DNA from: Trichomonas tenax
Taxonomy: Eukaryota; Parabasalia; Trichomonadida; Trichomonadidae
NCBI GenBank assembly: GCA_023091735.1
Contig: JALKBU010000771.1
Location: 1 to 25,285, forward strand
Direction: 5' to 3'
DNA: 25,285 bases
Shown here one piece after another: positions 9,051 through 18,741 of the stretch (position 1 is the stretch's first letter; each line of letters opens with the position of its first letter). The notes beneath the pieces are model-generated. The model saw only the letters and a list, made by a program, of their open reading frames with translations, was not told the DNA's origin and did no database searches. A program made the translations under genes and the position numbers.

Positions 9051-9599
9051 AGGACCATATCACAAACAACTAAATCATCTCACATCAAATTAACGCAATT
9101 TACGAAGAGCATCCCCATAGAAATCAACGATGGAACCCACAAGAGAATCATTGGAGATGCTAACAATCAATTCATAACTTCTTCAATACTGGTTCAATTT
9201 AAAATGGCCTCAAATCCACCGAATATGTCAACAAAACGATTAAAATTTATATTTAAGAGGCCATTAATATGAGATGGAAACTATTGCAAGAGATCTGAGA
9301 GCACTTACAGTAATTCATTGAAAGTGATGCCATAGCTTTAGAAGTCCTTGAACATTGACGCACCGCCAGCATATCTATGTATATGCTTAATTTTATCTGT
9401 GCTCTGATGATGCTCAAGTAAGAAAAAATTATGTTTTGCATAAAATCATTAGATTTGAATGAATTACAATTGAAACAAAAACATAAAACCTTTGATATCA
9501 GCATTTGAGCGCTCAAGTGCACTTCTATAAACGGTTGGAAGAAGCCCAAAATTCTTCAAATGTGTAGAAAAATCGATGAAAAACATTCTTTGTTGGAAA
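9051..9599. other. Spacer with no recognisable gene
   Basis: Several short frames exist on both strands (9048-9272 plus, 9253-9549 minus), but none has a motif. The less AT-rich composition of 9100-9400 suggests further decayed coding sequence that I cannot identify. Confidence 0.35.
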
Positions 9600-9649
9600 A
9601 TTTTGACTTCAAAAAATAACATCTGACAATAAATTTTTCAAGTCAAAAA
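9600..9649 (+). promoter_or_regulatory. Imperfect inverted repeat just upstream of the 9655 start
   Basis: The 18-base arms at 9600-9617 and 9632-9649 match at 15 positions, with a TTGACTT/AAGTCAA core. The right arm ends 5 bp before the ATG and contains TCAAAAAT. The arms are AT-rich, which weakens the case. Confidence 0.35.
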
Positions 9650-9654
9650 TATTG

Positions 9655-11049
9655 ATGGACGATGAAGTTGATTATAAGAAGAAATTGAATGATCCATTTT
9701 TGGAGCGATTAAAGGAACAAATCAACGACGAGGTACATCCAGAATCATTCCTTGAGGAAGAGGAGGGCGTAGAAGAGATTCCTGTTGAAGATATAAACAA
9801 TTTAAGAAAAATTCTTGACTCTATACCATCAATGCTTATGAAATCGACTGACATATACGATGTTAATGAAGCTGTTCAAGCAATGAAGCCCAAATACATT
9901 CCTGATGAGATGGTCAAACAAATTATTCAAAGATTGCCTACAATTCATCATTTACCTAATAACGAGATGGCAATAAGTCTAATGAGCCATATTTCATCGT
10001 CAAAATCCAAAGCAATAATTATATCAAACGAAAATTTTGTGCAAACAATTAATTTTTCGCACTATCCACAGTTAAATCACGATTACGCATCAAAAGTGGC
10101 AAAATTAATTCTACATTTGATTGATGCTGTTGAATCAAATTTAGAGATTTTTTACAAAAATTTCTTCAATCATTATATCGATTATCTAACAACAGGAAAT
10201 ATCCACACTAACGATAGGTTATCTGTATGTATAGAATTAACAACTAGATTCGTTAAATTATGTAATCAAGATCAATTTTCAACAGTATTTTCAATATTCA
10301 GGAATTTCACTGAGCGAACAACCGATGATTGCATCATTCCTTCACTACACGGTATAACAATCTGTTTTTATTTAAATAATGATTACATTCAACAAACAGG
10401 ACACGAATTTTTCCTTTCTAGGCTCAAATATTTAGCAACGAGGACGTGCACACGCGATGATCTTTCTTCGCAGGAAGTAAGGAGATCGGCTTTCGTTATT
10501 TTTGAGTTCATTCTTTATCAGAGATCAATAAAATGCGATAGCGATGTTTATAGAACGATTGCTGATATAATTGTTAAATATTTAGATCCAAAAGATGAAT
10601 TGACGTGTTCAGAAGCTATTCACTTATTAGGTTTTGCAGTTTGCAATCAACACTTTGTTCGCTATGCTCAATATGAATCAATAATACCAATGTTCTACAT
10701 GATTTTTGAATCACTCAAAGTTCGTGATCAAATTCTTTGGATATCGACATTTGCAAATATTATATACTTTTTGCCACTCGAATTCATTCAGCCAATGTTC
10801 ATGGACAATGCAATTCTACAAAGAATTGATGACTGCTTCATTTACAATAACACAGAAGTTTCAATCAAACTTGTTGTTGCAATCCACAGAATTTACCAAA
10901 GTTCATTCGATTGCACTAAATACACGTTCAATAATTTCCATGATCTTATAGAAACATTAGAAAGTTTGCTAGATAACGAAGATCAACTATTTGTTCGCCA
11001 CGTTGAAGCTGTTTTAAATATATTTGAAGAGATGAAATCTGATTCATGA
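9655..11049 (+). CDS. Helical-repeat (ARM-like) protein of unknown function
   Basis: This 464-residue protein has a charged, acidic N-terminus (residues 1-45, including EEEEGVEEIPVED) followed by a wholly alpha-helical body. Pairs of amphipathic helices recur at about 40-residue spacing, as in armadillo or importin-like folds. An example is the run ELTTRFVKLCNQDQF, then FSIFRNFTERT, then CIIPSLHGITICFYLN. I do not recognise a specific family, and no catalytic or membrane motif is present. A binding or scaffold role is the usual guess for such folds, but it is not shown here. The start is the ATG at 9655; the TTG one codon earlier is not a credible eukaryotic start. An AATAAA-like signal follows the TGA stop by about a dozen bases. 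The gene looks intact, unlike both neighbours. Confidence 0.8.
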   Translation: MDDEVDYKKKLNDPFLERLKEQINDEVHPESFLEEEEGVEEIPVEDINNLRKILDSIPSMLMKSTDIYDVNEAVQAMKPKYIPDEMVKQIIQRLPTIHHLPNNEMAISLMSHISSSKSKAIIISNENFVQTINFSHYPQLNHDYASKVAKLILHLIDAVESNLEIFYKNFFNHYIDYLTTGNIHTNDRLSVCIELTTRFVKLCNQDQFSTVFSIFRNFTERTTDDCIIPSLHGITICFYLNNDYIQQTGHEFFLSRLKYLATRTCTRDDLSSQEVRRSAFVIFEFILYQRSIKCDSDVYRTIADIIVKYLDPKDELTCSEAIHLLGFAVCNQHFVRYAQYESIIPMFYMIFESLKVRDQILWISTFANIIYFLPLEFIQPMFMDNAILQRIDDCFIYNNTEVSIKLVVAIHRIYQSSFDCTKYTFNNFHDLIETLESLLDNEDQLFVRHVEAVLNIFEEMKSDS

Positions 11050-11339
11050 TTTCAATAAAATATGCAAAAACATCGATCTTTTATATAGAATACGCAAAAT
11101 GCAAGTAACATTAAGCGCTAACATAAATCAATAGAACCATTAGAAGTCAGTTGTAGTAATCAACATCAAAAATTCTTTCCTTATATTTTTTTGTTTTGTA
11201 AAGTTCACAGTTTATGAAAAATCGCCAAGTAAAGTTAATTCTTGTTTTGTAAAGTTCTCAATGAATAATAATCTGTCAAGTAAAATCTAAGTTTTACCAT
11301 TAGTGGCAAGAAAACTGAACAATAAAAATCAAATAATAA
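11050..11339. other. Short spacer
   Basis: AT-rich sequence with an imperfect duplicated stretch: TTTTTTGTTTTGTAAAGTTCACAG near 11190 and TCTTGTTTTGTAAAGTTCTCAA near 11240. No gene is seen. Confidence 0.4.
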
Positions 11340-13235
11340 ATGTTGAAATATCCTTTTGAAAGTAGTGACGAACTAAATCCATCATTATACAAAAAGTCAT
11401 CGCAGTCGCCTTTTTGTTGCCGCAATAGATTCATAGGTGAACAGAATTGAGAATTTGATCCAAATTCAATCAAATATAATGACAACTCATTTGAAGCTAA
11501 AATTCATGATGTAATCTATGATTTCTATCTAGATCTACAAATTAAAATGTCAGAGTCCCAAATATTTAGAATTTTTAATAAACCATCCAAAATCGAACAA
11601 TTCCCTCGCTATAACATATCTGATAATGATTACATTGTAAATTCGAAGATATTTGATCATAATTCAAAACTCGAAATTAATCAAATTGAAAATCAATCAA
11701 TAATCAATTTTAAGTCTTCAAAGCTCATAATTAACTACAAGCCATTGAATATTACACTGCTCGATGATCAAGGATATACAATTATTGCTAATTTCGATAA
11801 TAAAGCTGTTTTTGAACAAAACAGAGATAAATCAAAATATCATCAATTATTCGAACCATATAAGTTCAATGAGTTCACAGATGGTATTAAAAACGGTCCT
11901 ACATTAGTTGCCATGTCATTTAAGTTTGGTGGATCGAATAGCTATTTCTCAGGCTTAGCTTCACACATACTTCCATTATGCCTTGAAAACACAATCGAAA
12001 GCGAACCAATTCGATTCTTTAACTCAGTTATTAATAGCTATAACTTGAATTCTCCGATGGCAATGTATGGAGCAGTTCCTTTTATTTTAGCATACTCCGA
12101 CAAAGGATCATCAGGATTGTTCTGGGCAAATTCTTCTGAAACATGAGTTGATGTCGAAAATGAAAATCTCAGATTTATCTCTGAAGGAGGTTTCATTGAT
12201 TTTTACTTCTTCACAGGAGCAAACAAATCAGTTTTAGCTAATTACACAGAGCTCACAGGGCGTGCATACATGGTTCCCAAATTTGCTTTTGGTTATCATC
12301 AATGCAGATGGAGTTATTTAACAGAAGAAGATGTTAGAATGACATCGCAAAAACTCGATGAATACGGAGTCTCTCATGATGCTATGTGGCTTGATATAGA
12401 CTACACTGATGACAAGAGATACTTCACTTGGAACGAGAAAGCTTTTCCAACACATGACAAAATGATTGAAAACTTCGACAAACAGCACAGAAAGATTGTT
12501 AAAATCATTGATCCACACATCAAAGTTGATGAAAATTATAAACTATACAAAGAATGCTCTGAGAGAAATCTTTTCATTAAAGACAAAGATGGAAAGTACT
12601 TTAGAGGGTGGTGCTGGCCTGGATTTTCTATGTGGCCTGTTTATCTCAACGAAGAAACACAAAAATGGTGGATTTCTCAATATAAAGGAACACAACAAAA
12701 TGTTCACATTTGGAACAATATGAATGAAATTTCTTGCTTTGGAGGCCCAGACACAAGCGTTCCAAGAGACTGTGTTCATGCAGATGGTGTAGAAGAACGT
12801 GAAGTCGACAATATCTATGGACATATGCAAGTTGCGATGACGAACAAAGGTTTGATGTTCAGGAACATAAGACCATTCATTTTAACGAGATCATTCTTTG
12901 CCGGAATACAAAATCAATATCTATTAACACTGATCATTGCTGTTGACAAAAATGGAAAATCATCAGGAAAATTCTTCGATGACGATGGAGAGTCACCGGA
13001 TTTGTCAAATTCTGTCTACAGAGAGTTCGTTTTTGAAAACAACAAATTAATCAACAAATCTCTTTGCGAAAGTGAATTTAACAAGAATTATCAAGTTTTA
13101 ATAGAAGAAATTATGATTGCTGGAGCTAAGAAACCGTCTAACATTGTTTATAATGGACAAGAGCTCGATTTTATTTTTGAAAATGATTTAATCATTTTGA
13201 AGAACTTATCACTCCAGCCAATACTGAATGGATGA
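11340..13235 (+). pseudogene. GH31 alpha-glucosidase (glucosidase II alpha-like) pseudogene
   Basis: One frame reads as glycoside hydrolase family 31 from ATG 11340 to TGA 13235 but is broken. Expected landmarks appear in order: SPFCCRNR near the N-terminus, SPMAMYGAVPFILAY, a FWxNxxETW-like site reading FWANSSET-stop, KFAFGYHQCRWSY, MWLDIDYTDDKRYFTW, IIDPHIKV, GWCWPG, the nucleophile site, RPFILTRSFFAGIQ, and the C-terminal sandwich FFDDDGESPD. The lesions are: TGA at 11448-11450; TGA at 12144-12146, where the family has Trp; the nucleophile motif WNDMNE reading WNNMNE (AAT at 12717); and loss of roughly 270-350 residues after FAGIQ, including the acid/base region. It spans 632 codons against roughly 850-950 in the family. 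The active enzyme would trim glucose from glycans in the ER; this copy cannot. The frames 11547-12146 and 12270-13235 are pieces of it. Confidence 0.9.
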
Positions 13236-14297
13236 TCGAATTCAACTGATTTATATTCTCATTTCATTTTTTTAAATATATTTATTAAATAACATTTTTA
13301 ATGTCTAATATTGATGCAAAACTGATATCTTACTGCAATATTATAAAATTATATTCTTAAAATTGCTCGAAGACATTTTGTTTAATTTGAAATAAAATAT
13401 TTTGTTTAATGAGATATTCTCTGTTTGCAAATCAAATCCAGAGTAAAAATATATTCAATATTTAAAAGCATATGATCTAAATAGAAGATAATTATTTCGA
13501 GCAATTTTTTTGAGGAGTTTACTGATCATTTTGCATATGTTAACAAACAAAGGTCCAAAAAATTAATTTCCAAATGCGCAAACGCCACATGTCACTGTTA
13601 ATTATCGAAAATATTTCCAAATCAAAATCAAATCAAACCAAAACCCATATTGAACAGCGATATCATCGCACACAAAAAGAAGCATTTCTATAGATAATTG
13701 GCCATCTACATAACATATTCGTTCAGAAACGAAGCAATTTCTAAAAAATCAAAGATTCAGGCTATGGGCGCCGACAACATCTCCTTTACACAGTGCACCC
13801 AACATAGACAATGCACAAAACCTTCCAGAACCGAGTTTGAGAATATTGCAATCCAAAAAAATCGACAATAAACAATTGTGGTTTGAACCATATGATTCTC
13901 ATAATGAGTAGACTCGAATGCTTTAAAAATCGTGTTCGGTTAAGTCGTAAAAAATTATATTTTCGTACAAAACACAGCTATTTAGATGAACTATCGCTTC
14001 TATAGACTATTGCTCAATCTAAACTATCATTTGGCTGAGTCACACATAGCCCATCATATTCACCATCTCCTACAAAACATCATTGAAAACTTTGGTTACT
14101 CCCCCCATCATAGAAAATTTCAAAGAAAAGTTAGAGAAATGATCGTCAACACAACGCATGCTTTCTGACCGCAAATATACCTTCTTTGAGGCACAAAGGA
14201 GGTTTTAGTGAAGGGAGAAATGTGAAATAGAGGGGAAAACGATTGCCCCTTAAAAATTGAGATAAGATAGCGGTTAAGAAAACTTGACATCGGCCAC
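13236..14297. other. Spacer upstream of alpha-SCS
   Basis: About 1 kb of AT-rich sequence. The 60-codon frame at 13986-14168 has no motif and is not called. The last 150 bp are less AT-rich and hold short repeats of the CCCTT/AAGGG type that lead into the hairpin at 14298-14322. Confidence 0.4.
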
Positions 14298-14322
14298 TTA
14301 CCCTTCAAACGAAAAAGGGTAA
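14298..14322 (+). promoter_or_regulatory. Hairpin upstream of alpha-SCS
   Basis: Perfect 8-bp arms TTACCCTT (14298-14305) and AAGGGTAA (14315-14322) enclose a 9-base loop, 28 bp upstream of the ATG. The arm sequence resembles that of the hydrolase hairpin (TAACCCCTT/AAGGGGTTA). Confidence 0.5.
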
Positions 14323-14337
14323 AAATTGTGGCTATGT

Positions 14338-14350
14338 TCACTTCACATTT
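14338..14350 (+). promoter_or_regulatory. Inr-type initiator of alpha-SCS
   Basis: TCACTTCACATTT runs straight into the ATG and contains two overlapping-scale matches (TCACTT at 14338, TCACAT at 14343) to the trichomonad initiator TCA-Y-W. Transcription would start at the A, giving a 5' leader of only about 5-12 nt, normal for these organisms. Confidence 0.7.
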
Positions 14351-15280
14351 ATGCTCTCCTCATCATTCGAGCGCAATCTTCACCAACCACTCCTTTTCAT
14401 CGACAAGGACACACGCGTCGTTATCCAGGGCATTGGTAACCAGGGCCAGTTCCACTCCCGCCTTATGCGCCAGTATGGCACAAAGGTTGTCGGCGCCGTC
14501 CATCCAAAGAAAGCTGGCTCAATCATCGCTGGCCTTCCAATCTTCAAGAACATGAAGGAAGTCGTCAAGAAAACTGATGCTAACGCTTCATTGATTTTCG
14601 TTCCAGCTCCAGGAGCTGCTGCTGCTTGCATTGAAGCCGCTCAGGCCGGAATGGGTCTCGTCGTCTGCATTACAGAGCACATCCCACAGCACGACATGAT
14701 CAAGGTCAAGAAGGTCATGAAGGAGACAGGATGCCAGCTCATCGGTCCAAACTGCCCAGGTCTCATCCAGCCAGGCACACGCACCAAACTCGGTATCATC
14801 CCAACATCCATCTTCAACAACGGTAAGATTGGTATTGTTTCCCGCTCTGGTACACTCACATACGAGGCTGCCTTCGCTACAACACTCGCTGGCCTCGGTC
14901 AGTCAACAGTTGTCGGCATCGGTGGTGACCCATTCGCAGGACAGCTCCACACTGACGTTGTCAAGCGCTTCGCTGCTGATCCAAAGACAGAGGGTATCAT
15001 CCTCATCGGTGAAATCGGTGGCACATCCGAAGAAGATGCCGCTGAATGGATCGCCAAGAACAAGCTTACAAAGGAGAAACCAGTCGTTGCTTTCATCGCT
15101 GGTGCTACAGCTCCACCAGGCAAGCGTATGGGCCACGCTGGTGCCATCGTTTCTGGCGGCAAGGGCACAGCTGAGGGCAAGTACAAGGCTCTCGAGGCTG
15201 CTGGCGTTCGCATCGCTCGCCACCCAGGCAACATGGGCAAGTTCATCTTCGAGGAGATGAAGAGAATGGGCAAGATCTAA
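14351..15280 (+). CDS. alpha-SCS: Succinyl-CoA synthetase alpha subunit, hydrogenosomal
   Basis: This 309-residue subunit, with the beta subunit, converts succinyl-CoA to succinate and makes ATP or GTP by substrate-level phosphorylation, the last energy-yielding step in the hydrogenosome. The N-terminus MLSSSFERN is a typical short hydrogenosomal presequence (ML start, Ser-rich, Arg near the cleavage site). The CoA-binding Rossmann part shows [16 protein letters not shown] and GPNCPG. The phospho-histidine is H262 in [16 protein letters not shown], and [15 protein letters not shown] carries the conserved Glu region. The length matches the family and the gene is intact. Codon use is strongly C/G-ending, unlike the AT-ending neighbours, which points to very high expression. 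In Trichomonas vaginalis the same protein has also been reported at the surface as adhesin AP33. An Inr abuts the start, and the TAA stop overlaps a UAAA signal. Confidence 0.98.
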   Translation: MLSSSFERNLHQPLLFIDKDTRVVIQGIGNQGQFHSRLMRQYGTKVVGAVHPKKAGSIIAGLPIFKNMKEVVKKTDANASLIFVPAPGAAAACIEAAQAGMGLVVCITEHIPQHDMIKVKKVMKETGCQLIGPNCPGLIQPGTRTKLGIIPTSIFNNGKIGIVSRSGTLTYEAAFATTLAGLGQSTVVGIGGDPFAGQLHTDVVKRFAADPKTEGIILIGEIGGTSEEDAAEWIAKNKLTKEKPVVAFIAGATAPPGKRMGHAGAIVSGGKGTAEGKYKALEAAGVRIARHPGNMGKFIFEEMKRMGKI

Positions 15281-15281
15281 A
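15278..15281 (+). terminator. UAAA polyadenylation signal overlapping the stop of alpha-SCS
   Basis: The stop TAA is followed by A, giving TAAA, the trichomonad polyadenylation signal that often overlaps stop codons. A T8 tract follows within two bases. Confidence 0.55.
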
Positions 15282-15821
15282 TTTTTTTTTCTGATTCATA
15301 AACAAATCGACCATAATATCTTCTAAACAAATTCAGCTTTACTGAATATGGTTAAATCTCTTCTTTTTGCTCTGTAATCTCTTACTATTAAACTTCGATA
15401 ATCGAAATCCGAGTTATCCTTTCTAACTCTTCCTATCATTATGTCTTTTCATGCTTGATCAAAATACAATCACCCAAAGGATTTTATCTTACGGTTACAT
15501 TTTGTCAATTCGGTTATTTTCACTTTGTTGCAAAATAACTATTGAACTAAAATATATTTTAAAGATTTTATTAATTCCACATATTTTTGGCCGCTTTACT
15601 CCAATATTCGCAGAGATGAAATTATTTTTACTATAATACAATTTTATTATCAATATAATATATCCATTATGTATAGAAAAGGGAAATCGTAGAAATAGTC
15701 CAAAATATCATTTTATTTATTTCGATATTTTTATTATTTCGTTTTCATTGACCTTCTAGTTAATAGATAGCATATATAAGTTGTAAGTATTATATATTTA
15801 AAGTCAAAATGGGTTCAAGTA
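15282..15821. other. AT-rich spacer
   Basis: About 540 bp without a recognisable gene. The 61-codon frame at 15451-15636 is hydrophobic, AT-driven and has no motif. Confidence 0.4.
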
Positions 15822-15892
15822 ACAGAAAATTTTCTGTCAGTGAAAATGAGCATCAAAGAACAAAATTCGACAAGAAATTCTGCGACGAATAA
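15809..15892 (+). other. Upstream overlapping open frame (27 codons)
   Basis: An ATG at 15809 opens a frame that reads MGSSNRKFSVSENEHQRTKF and ends at TAA 15890-15892, overlapping the start of the main gene at 15846 in another frame. If mRNA starts upstream of 15809 it would compete with the main ATG. If transcription starts at the TCAG near 15837, as the short leaders of trichomonads suggest, it would not be in the message. Confidence 0.3.
15822..15837 (+). promoter_or_regulatory. Perfect 16-bp palindrome upstream of the 15846 start
   Basis: ACAGAAAATTTTCTGT is a perfect uninterrupted palindrome ending 8 bp before the ATG. It may be a binding site for a dimeric factor; the position parallels the start-proximal inverted repeats at 6705, 9600 and 14298. 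Confidence 0.4.
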
Positions 15893-17768
15893 AGGAGACT
15901 TTGATGACTTGGACATGACGTACGTTGACTCTGATTACTATCCTGTCGCGTTTAAAAATTTAATGGATTATTTATCGCAGTGTTTCCAGACTAAAATCAC
16001 GACAGTCAAAGAAGCAACGACGCAAATAGGAAATATGGCGTTGAAAATGCACTCTATTAATGATAAATTGAAAGAATCCAAAAATCAAAACAGACTATTA
16101 TCATCAGAAATAGAAAATTACAAAACCAATCAACTTACATCTACACAGAACCAAGAAATACAGCAGAAAAATTCGGATTTGAACCAAAATATTATTTCAG
16201 ATCTCAAAAATCAAATAGAAAAACTTAAATCAGAGATAAATAAGAAAGAATCGAACATAGAAAACTTAAATCTCGCTATTCAAGAGTCGAACACAAAAGT
16301 TTCAGATTTGAATTCTCGACTCGAAAAATTAAAGCAAGAAAATTCAAAATTACAGTCTGACAAGCACGGAAATAGGGCAGATGCTAAGAGTATTACGGAT
16401 GCATTTGAAGATCTTTTAGTCAACCAAGAAAATATGATAAACGACTTAAGTGAACAGAAAATGAAGCTTTTATCTACGATAACAAGATATGATACACTAT
16501 TTCAGAAGCTTTCGAGAATGAATTTGAATCAAAAATCAAGTGACGTTTTAAAGTTGCAATATCAATCATTATCTTCTAAAATTAAAGATCAAGAATCAGA
16601 GATAAGGAAACTGTTGCCATCAGATATACTTGCAAAAGTGAGCAACTCACCAAACTTTGTTGTTGAAGCAATTCGGATTATATTATCAAATACCAATGAG
16701 AAATCTAGACAAAAGGATGAAAATTTGGTTCCAAAGAAGCAATATTTGGATTTGTTGGCGCATTTTGAGAGTGCTGTCGGTTTATTACGAAATATAACTG
16801 ATAAAAATTATCTTTCTAATGGCGAAGAAGTAACATCAGTCATTAAAATGCAGTGCAAGAACATTTCTAATTTCATTAGAACTAAAATGATTGAAATAGG
16901 AATTGGAAATCTTCAACAAGAATATAATATTTTCGATCCTGATGCATTTACAAGTCCAGAAGATCTATTAAACGTTTTTCTGCAGTTTGTTGATGAAGAT
17001 GACCTTAAAGTATCACCATTAAGAGATTTATTAGCATTATTCTGCGGAATTTGTAATTTAAATTCAATGCTGATGGTTTATAACAAGAAATTAGAAACGA
17101 AAACTGTTGATGCAGTGATTGTTGACCAGAAGAACAAGCTAATCGAGAAATTACATAATGATTACGATTTATTAAATTATCAGAAAGAAAACTTCGAAAT
17201 TCAATCAAATCAATTGGAAATTCGTAACAAAGACTTAATAAAGAGAAATAGAGAACTTGAGTCGAAGCTTGACACATTAAAAGACTCTAAAAATACAGAT
17301 TTGCAGAATTATCAAAGTGAAATTGCCAAATTGAAAGAAAAAAATCAGAACCTTAAGAAAGATCTCCAGAAAGCATCATCTGATTTTACAAAAAATCAGC
17401 AAATTAAGAATTTAGAAAATGAAAAATCTCAAATACAAAAGAAATGTGCATCTCTGGAATCAGATAACGCCGTTTTGTTATCTAATATAGCTGAACTTCA
17501 AACAATGATGATTCAGCAACAAAAAGATTTTGAAAGTAAATTGAGACATAAAGATTCTAAATACAACCGACTCGCGAACTCATCAAACGCCACTGAGAGT
17601 ACTATAGACTCGATAAATCAAAAAAGCCAAAAATTAATCAAAGAAAATGAGTTTCTAGTTGAGCAAGTGCTGAGATTGCAAGACCAAATTGCTCAGCAAA
17701 ACGATGCAATTAGATACCTGCAAGGACGAAGTCAGCAACCCCGCAGATATTTAAATTCGCGCAGATGA
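15846..17768 (+). CDS. Long coiled-coil protein
   Basis: This 640-residue protein is almost entirely coiled coil outside two short helical islands. Residues about 20-60 (LDMTYVDSDYYPVAFKNLMD) form a possible folded N-terminal patch. Residues 65-180 and about 420-620 are heptad-rich and full of K, E, N, Q and L (for example KENEFLVEQVLRLQDQIAQQ near the end). A less charged middle section, about 240-400, contains FDPDAFTSPEDLLNVFLQF and DLLALFCGICNLNSMLMVYN, which looks globular. The C-terminus is basic (RSQQPRRYLNSRR). There are no motor, ATPase, membrane or targeting motifs. Such proteins are abundant in the trichomonad cytoskeleton, so a structural role is a reasonable inference. The start is the ATG at 15846; the GTG two codons earlier is not credible. 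A TATAAAA signal follows the TGA stop. Confidence 0.85.
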   Translation: MSIKEQNSTRNSATNKGDFDDLDMTYVDSDYYPVAFKNLMDYLSQCFQTKITTVKEATTQIGNMALKMHSINDKLKESKNQNRLLSSEIENYKTNQLTSTQNQEIQQKNSDLNQNIISDLKNQIEKLKSEINKKESNIENLNLAIQESNTKVSDLNSRLEKLKQENSKLQSDKHGNRADAKSITDAFEDLLVNQENMINDLSEQKMKLLSTITRYDTLFQKLSRMNLNQKSSDVLKLQYQSLSSKIKDQESEIRKLLPSDILAKVSNSPNFVVEAIRIILSNTNEKSRQKDENLVPKKQYLDLLAHFESAVGLLRNITDKNYLSNGEEVTSVIKMQCKNISNFIRTKMIEIGIGNLQQEYNIFDPDAFTSPEDLLNVFLQFVDEDDLKVSPLRDLLALFCGICNLNSMLMVYNKKLETKTVDAVIVDQKNKLIEKLHNDYDLLNYQKENFEIQSNQLEIRNKDLIKRNRELESKLDTLKDSKNTDLQNYQSEIAKLKEKNQNLKKDLQKASSDFTKNQQIKNLENEKSQIQKKCASLESDNAVLLSNIAELQTMMIQQQKDFESKLRHKDSKYNRLANSSNATESTIDSINQKSQKLIKENEFLVEQVLRLQDQIAQQNDAIRYLQGRSQQPRRYLNSRR

Positions 17769-18741
17769 TTGTATATAAAATCAAATTAACAATGTATTTG
17801 TGAAATGGTGTATGTTGTAATAAAAATTTAATAGAAAATTTTGTTATAGTTCGGACATTTTAATCTCATTAATCAAAAAAAATTATATTTTTATGTAGAA
17901 GCTCAAAACATTACCTTCTATAGGAGGAGGATATTTCACTTTAGAAAAATCTGTAGCCAAATCCAGCTCCCATAAAATTATAAACAATAATAAAATATTA
18001 TTATTGTATATTCTTCAATAGCACCGCAAAATAAATATAATTATATTATTAAAATAAAAATCTAATGAGAGAATCTTTGTAAATTTTTTAGGAAATAAAT
18101 TCAACCAGAAATGTGTTGGAAACACATGACTATTCCCAATGTGATTAATGGCAGACAAAAGTCTTAAAATGAAAAGATCCTGATAGAACCAAATTAATTG
18201 TCCCCTAATATAATCATAATTCTCCTATACCCGCAATAAGCTGCCCAAAGGAAGGCTATTGTACTAGTTAGCTTTGATGCATGTTAAGTGTTATATCAAA
18301 ATTTGCAATCTTCACAAAGATATAAAGTATCAATTTTTTATGGATAATAGAACGAACTTTCTACTTAAAATAAGCGGAATATTATAATTTAAGAATTGCG
18401 AGTGCTTTCAATGTTGGCAAGTTATTAAAAAATCAAAAAGTTCCCATTTTAATTATCAGTTCGATGTAAGACATTTAAAACAATGGCAGCTTCAATGTGT
18501 TTTCTTCTGAAAAAAAATTGCGATTATCTCAGAAAATATTGATTATTGAGAGAGATTCAATTTTACTACATACAAACAACCTTGCGGAATATGCCGATCA
18601 AAATTATTCAATAAAAATTTTGCATTAAATTTAAAATTCTTACAAAAATACTGATAATCATCTACTACAAAGTTGATTTTTTATGCAAAAAAAACAAGTT
18701 TTGTGAAGGCATTAAAATGTCACTTTTTAATTAAAAAAATT
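17769..18741. other. AT-rich spacer
   Basis: About 970 bp with no recognised gene. A small perfect hairpin, ATGTGTT-GGA-AACACAT, lies at 18111-18127. Upstream of the kinase pseudogene, TCACTTTTT about 23 bp before its ATG fits the Inr pattern. Confidence 0.4.

Noticed and set aside
13986..14168. 60-codon frame upstream of alpha-SCS
   Set aside because: No motif, no Inr or UAAA context, and composition like the spacer.
14829..15273. Long open frames on both strands within alpha-SCS
   Set aside because: They are antisense or shifted shadows caused by the biased codons of the real gene.
15451..15636. 61-codon hydrophobic frame after alpha-SCS
   Set aside because: AT-rich sequence gives hydrophobic residues by default. 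It has no domain or start context.
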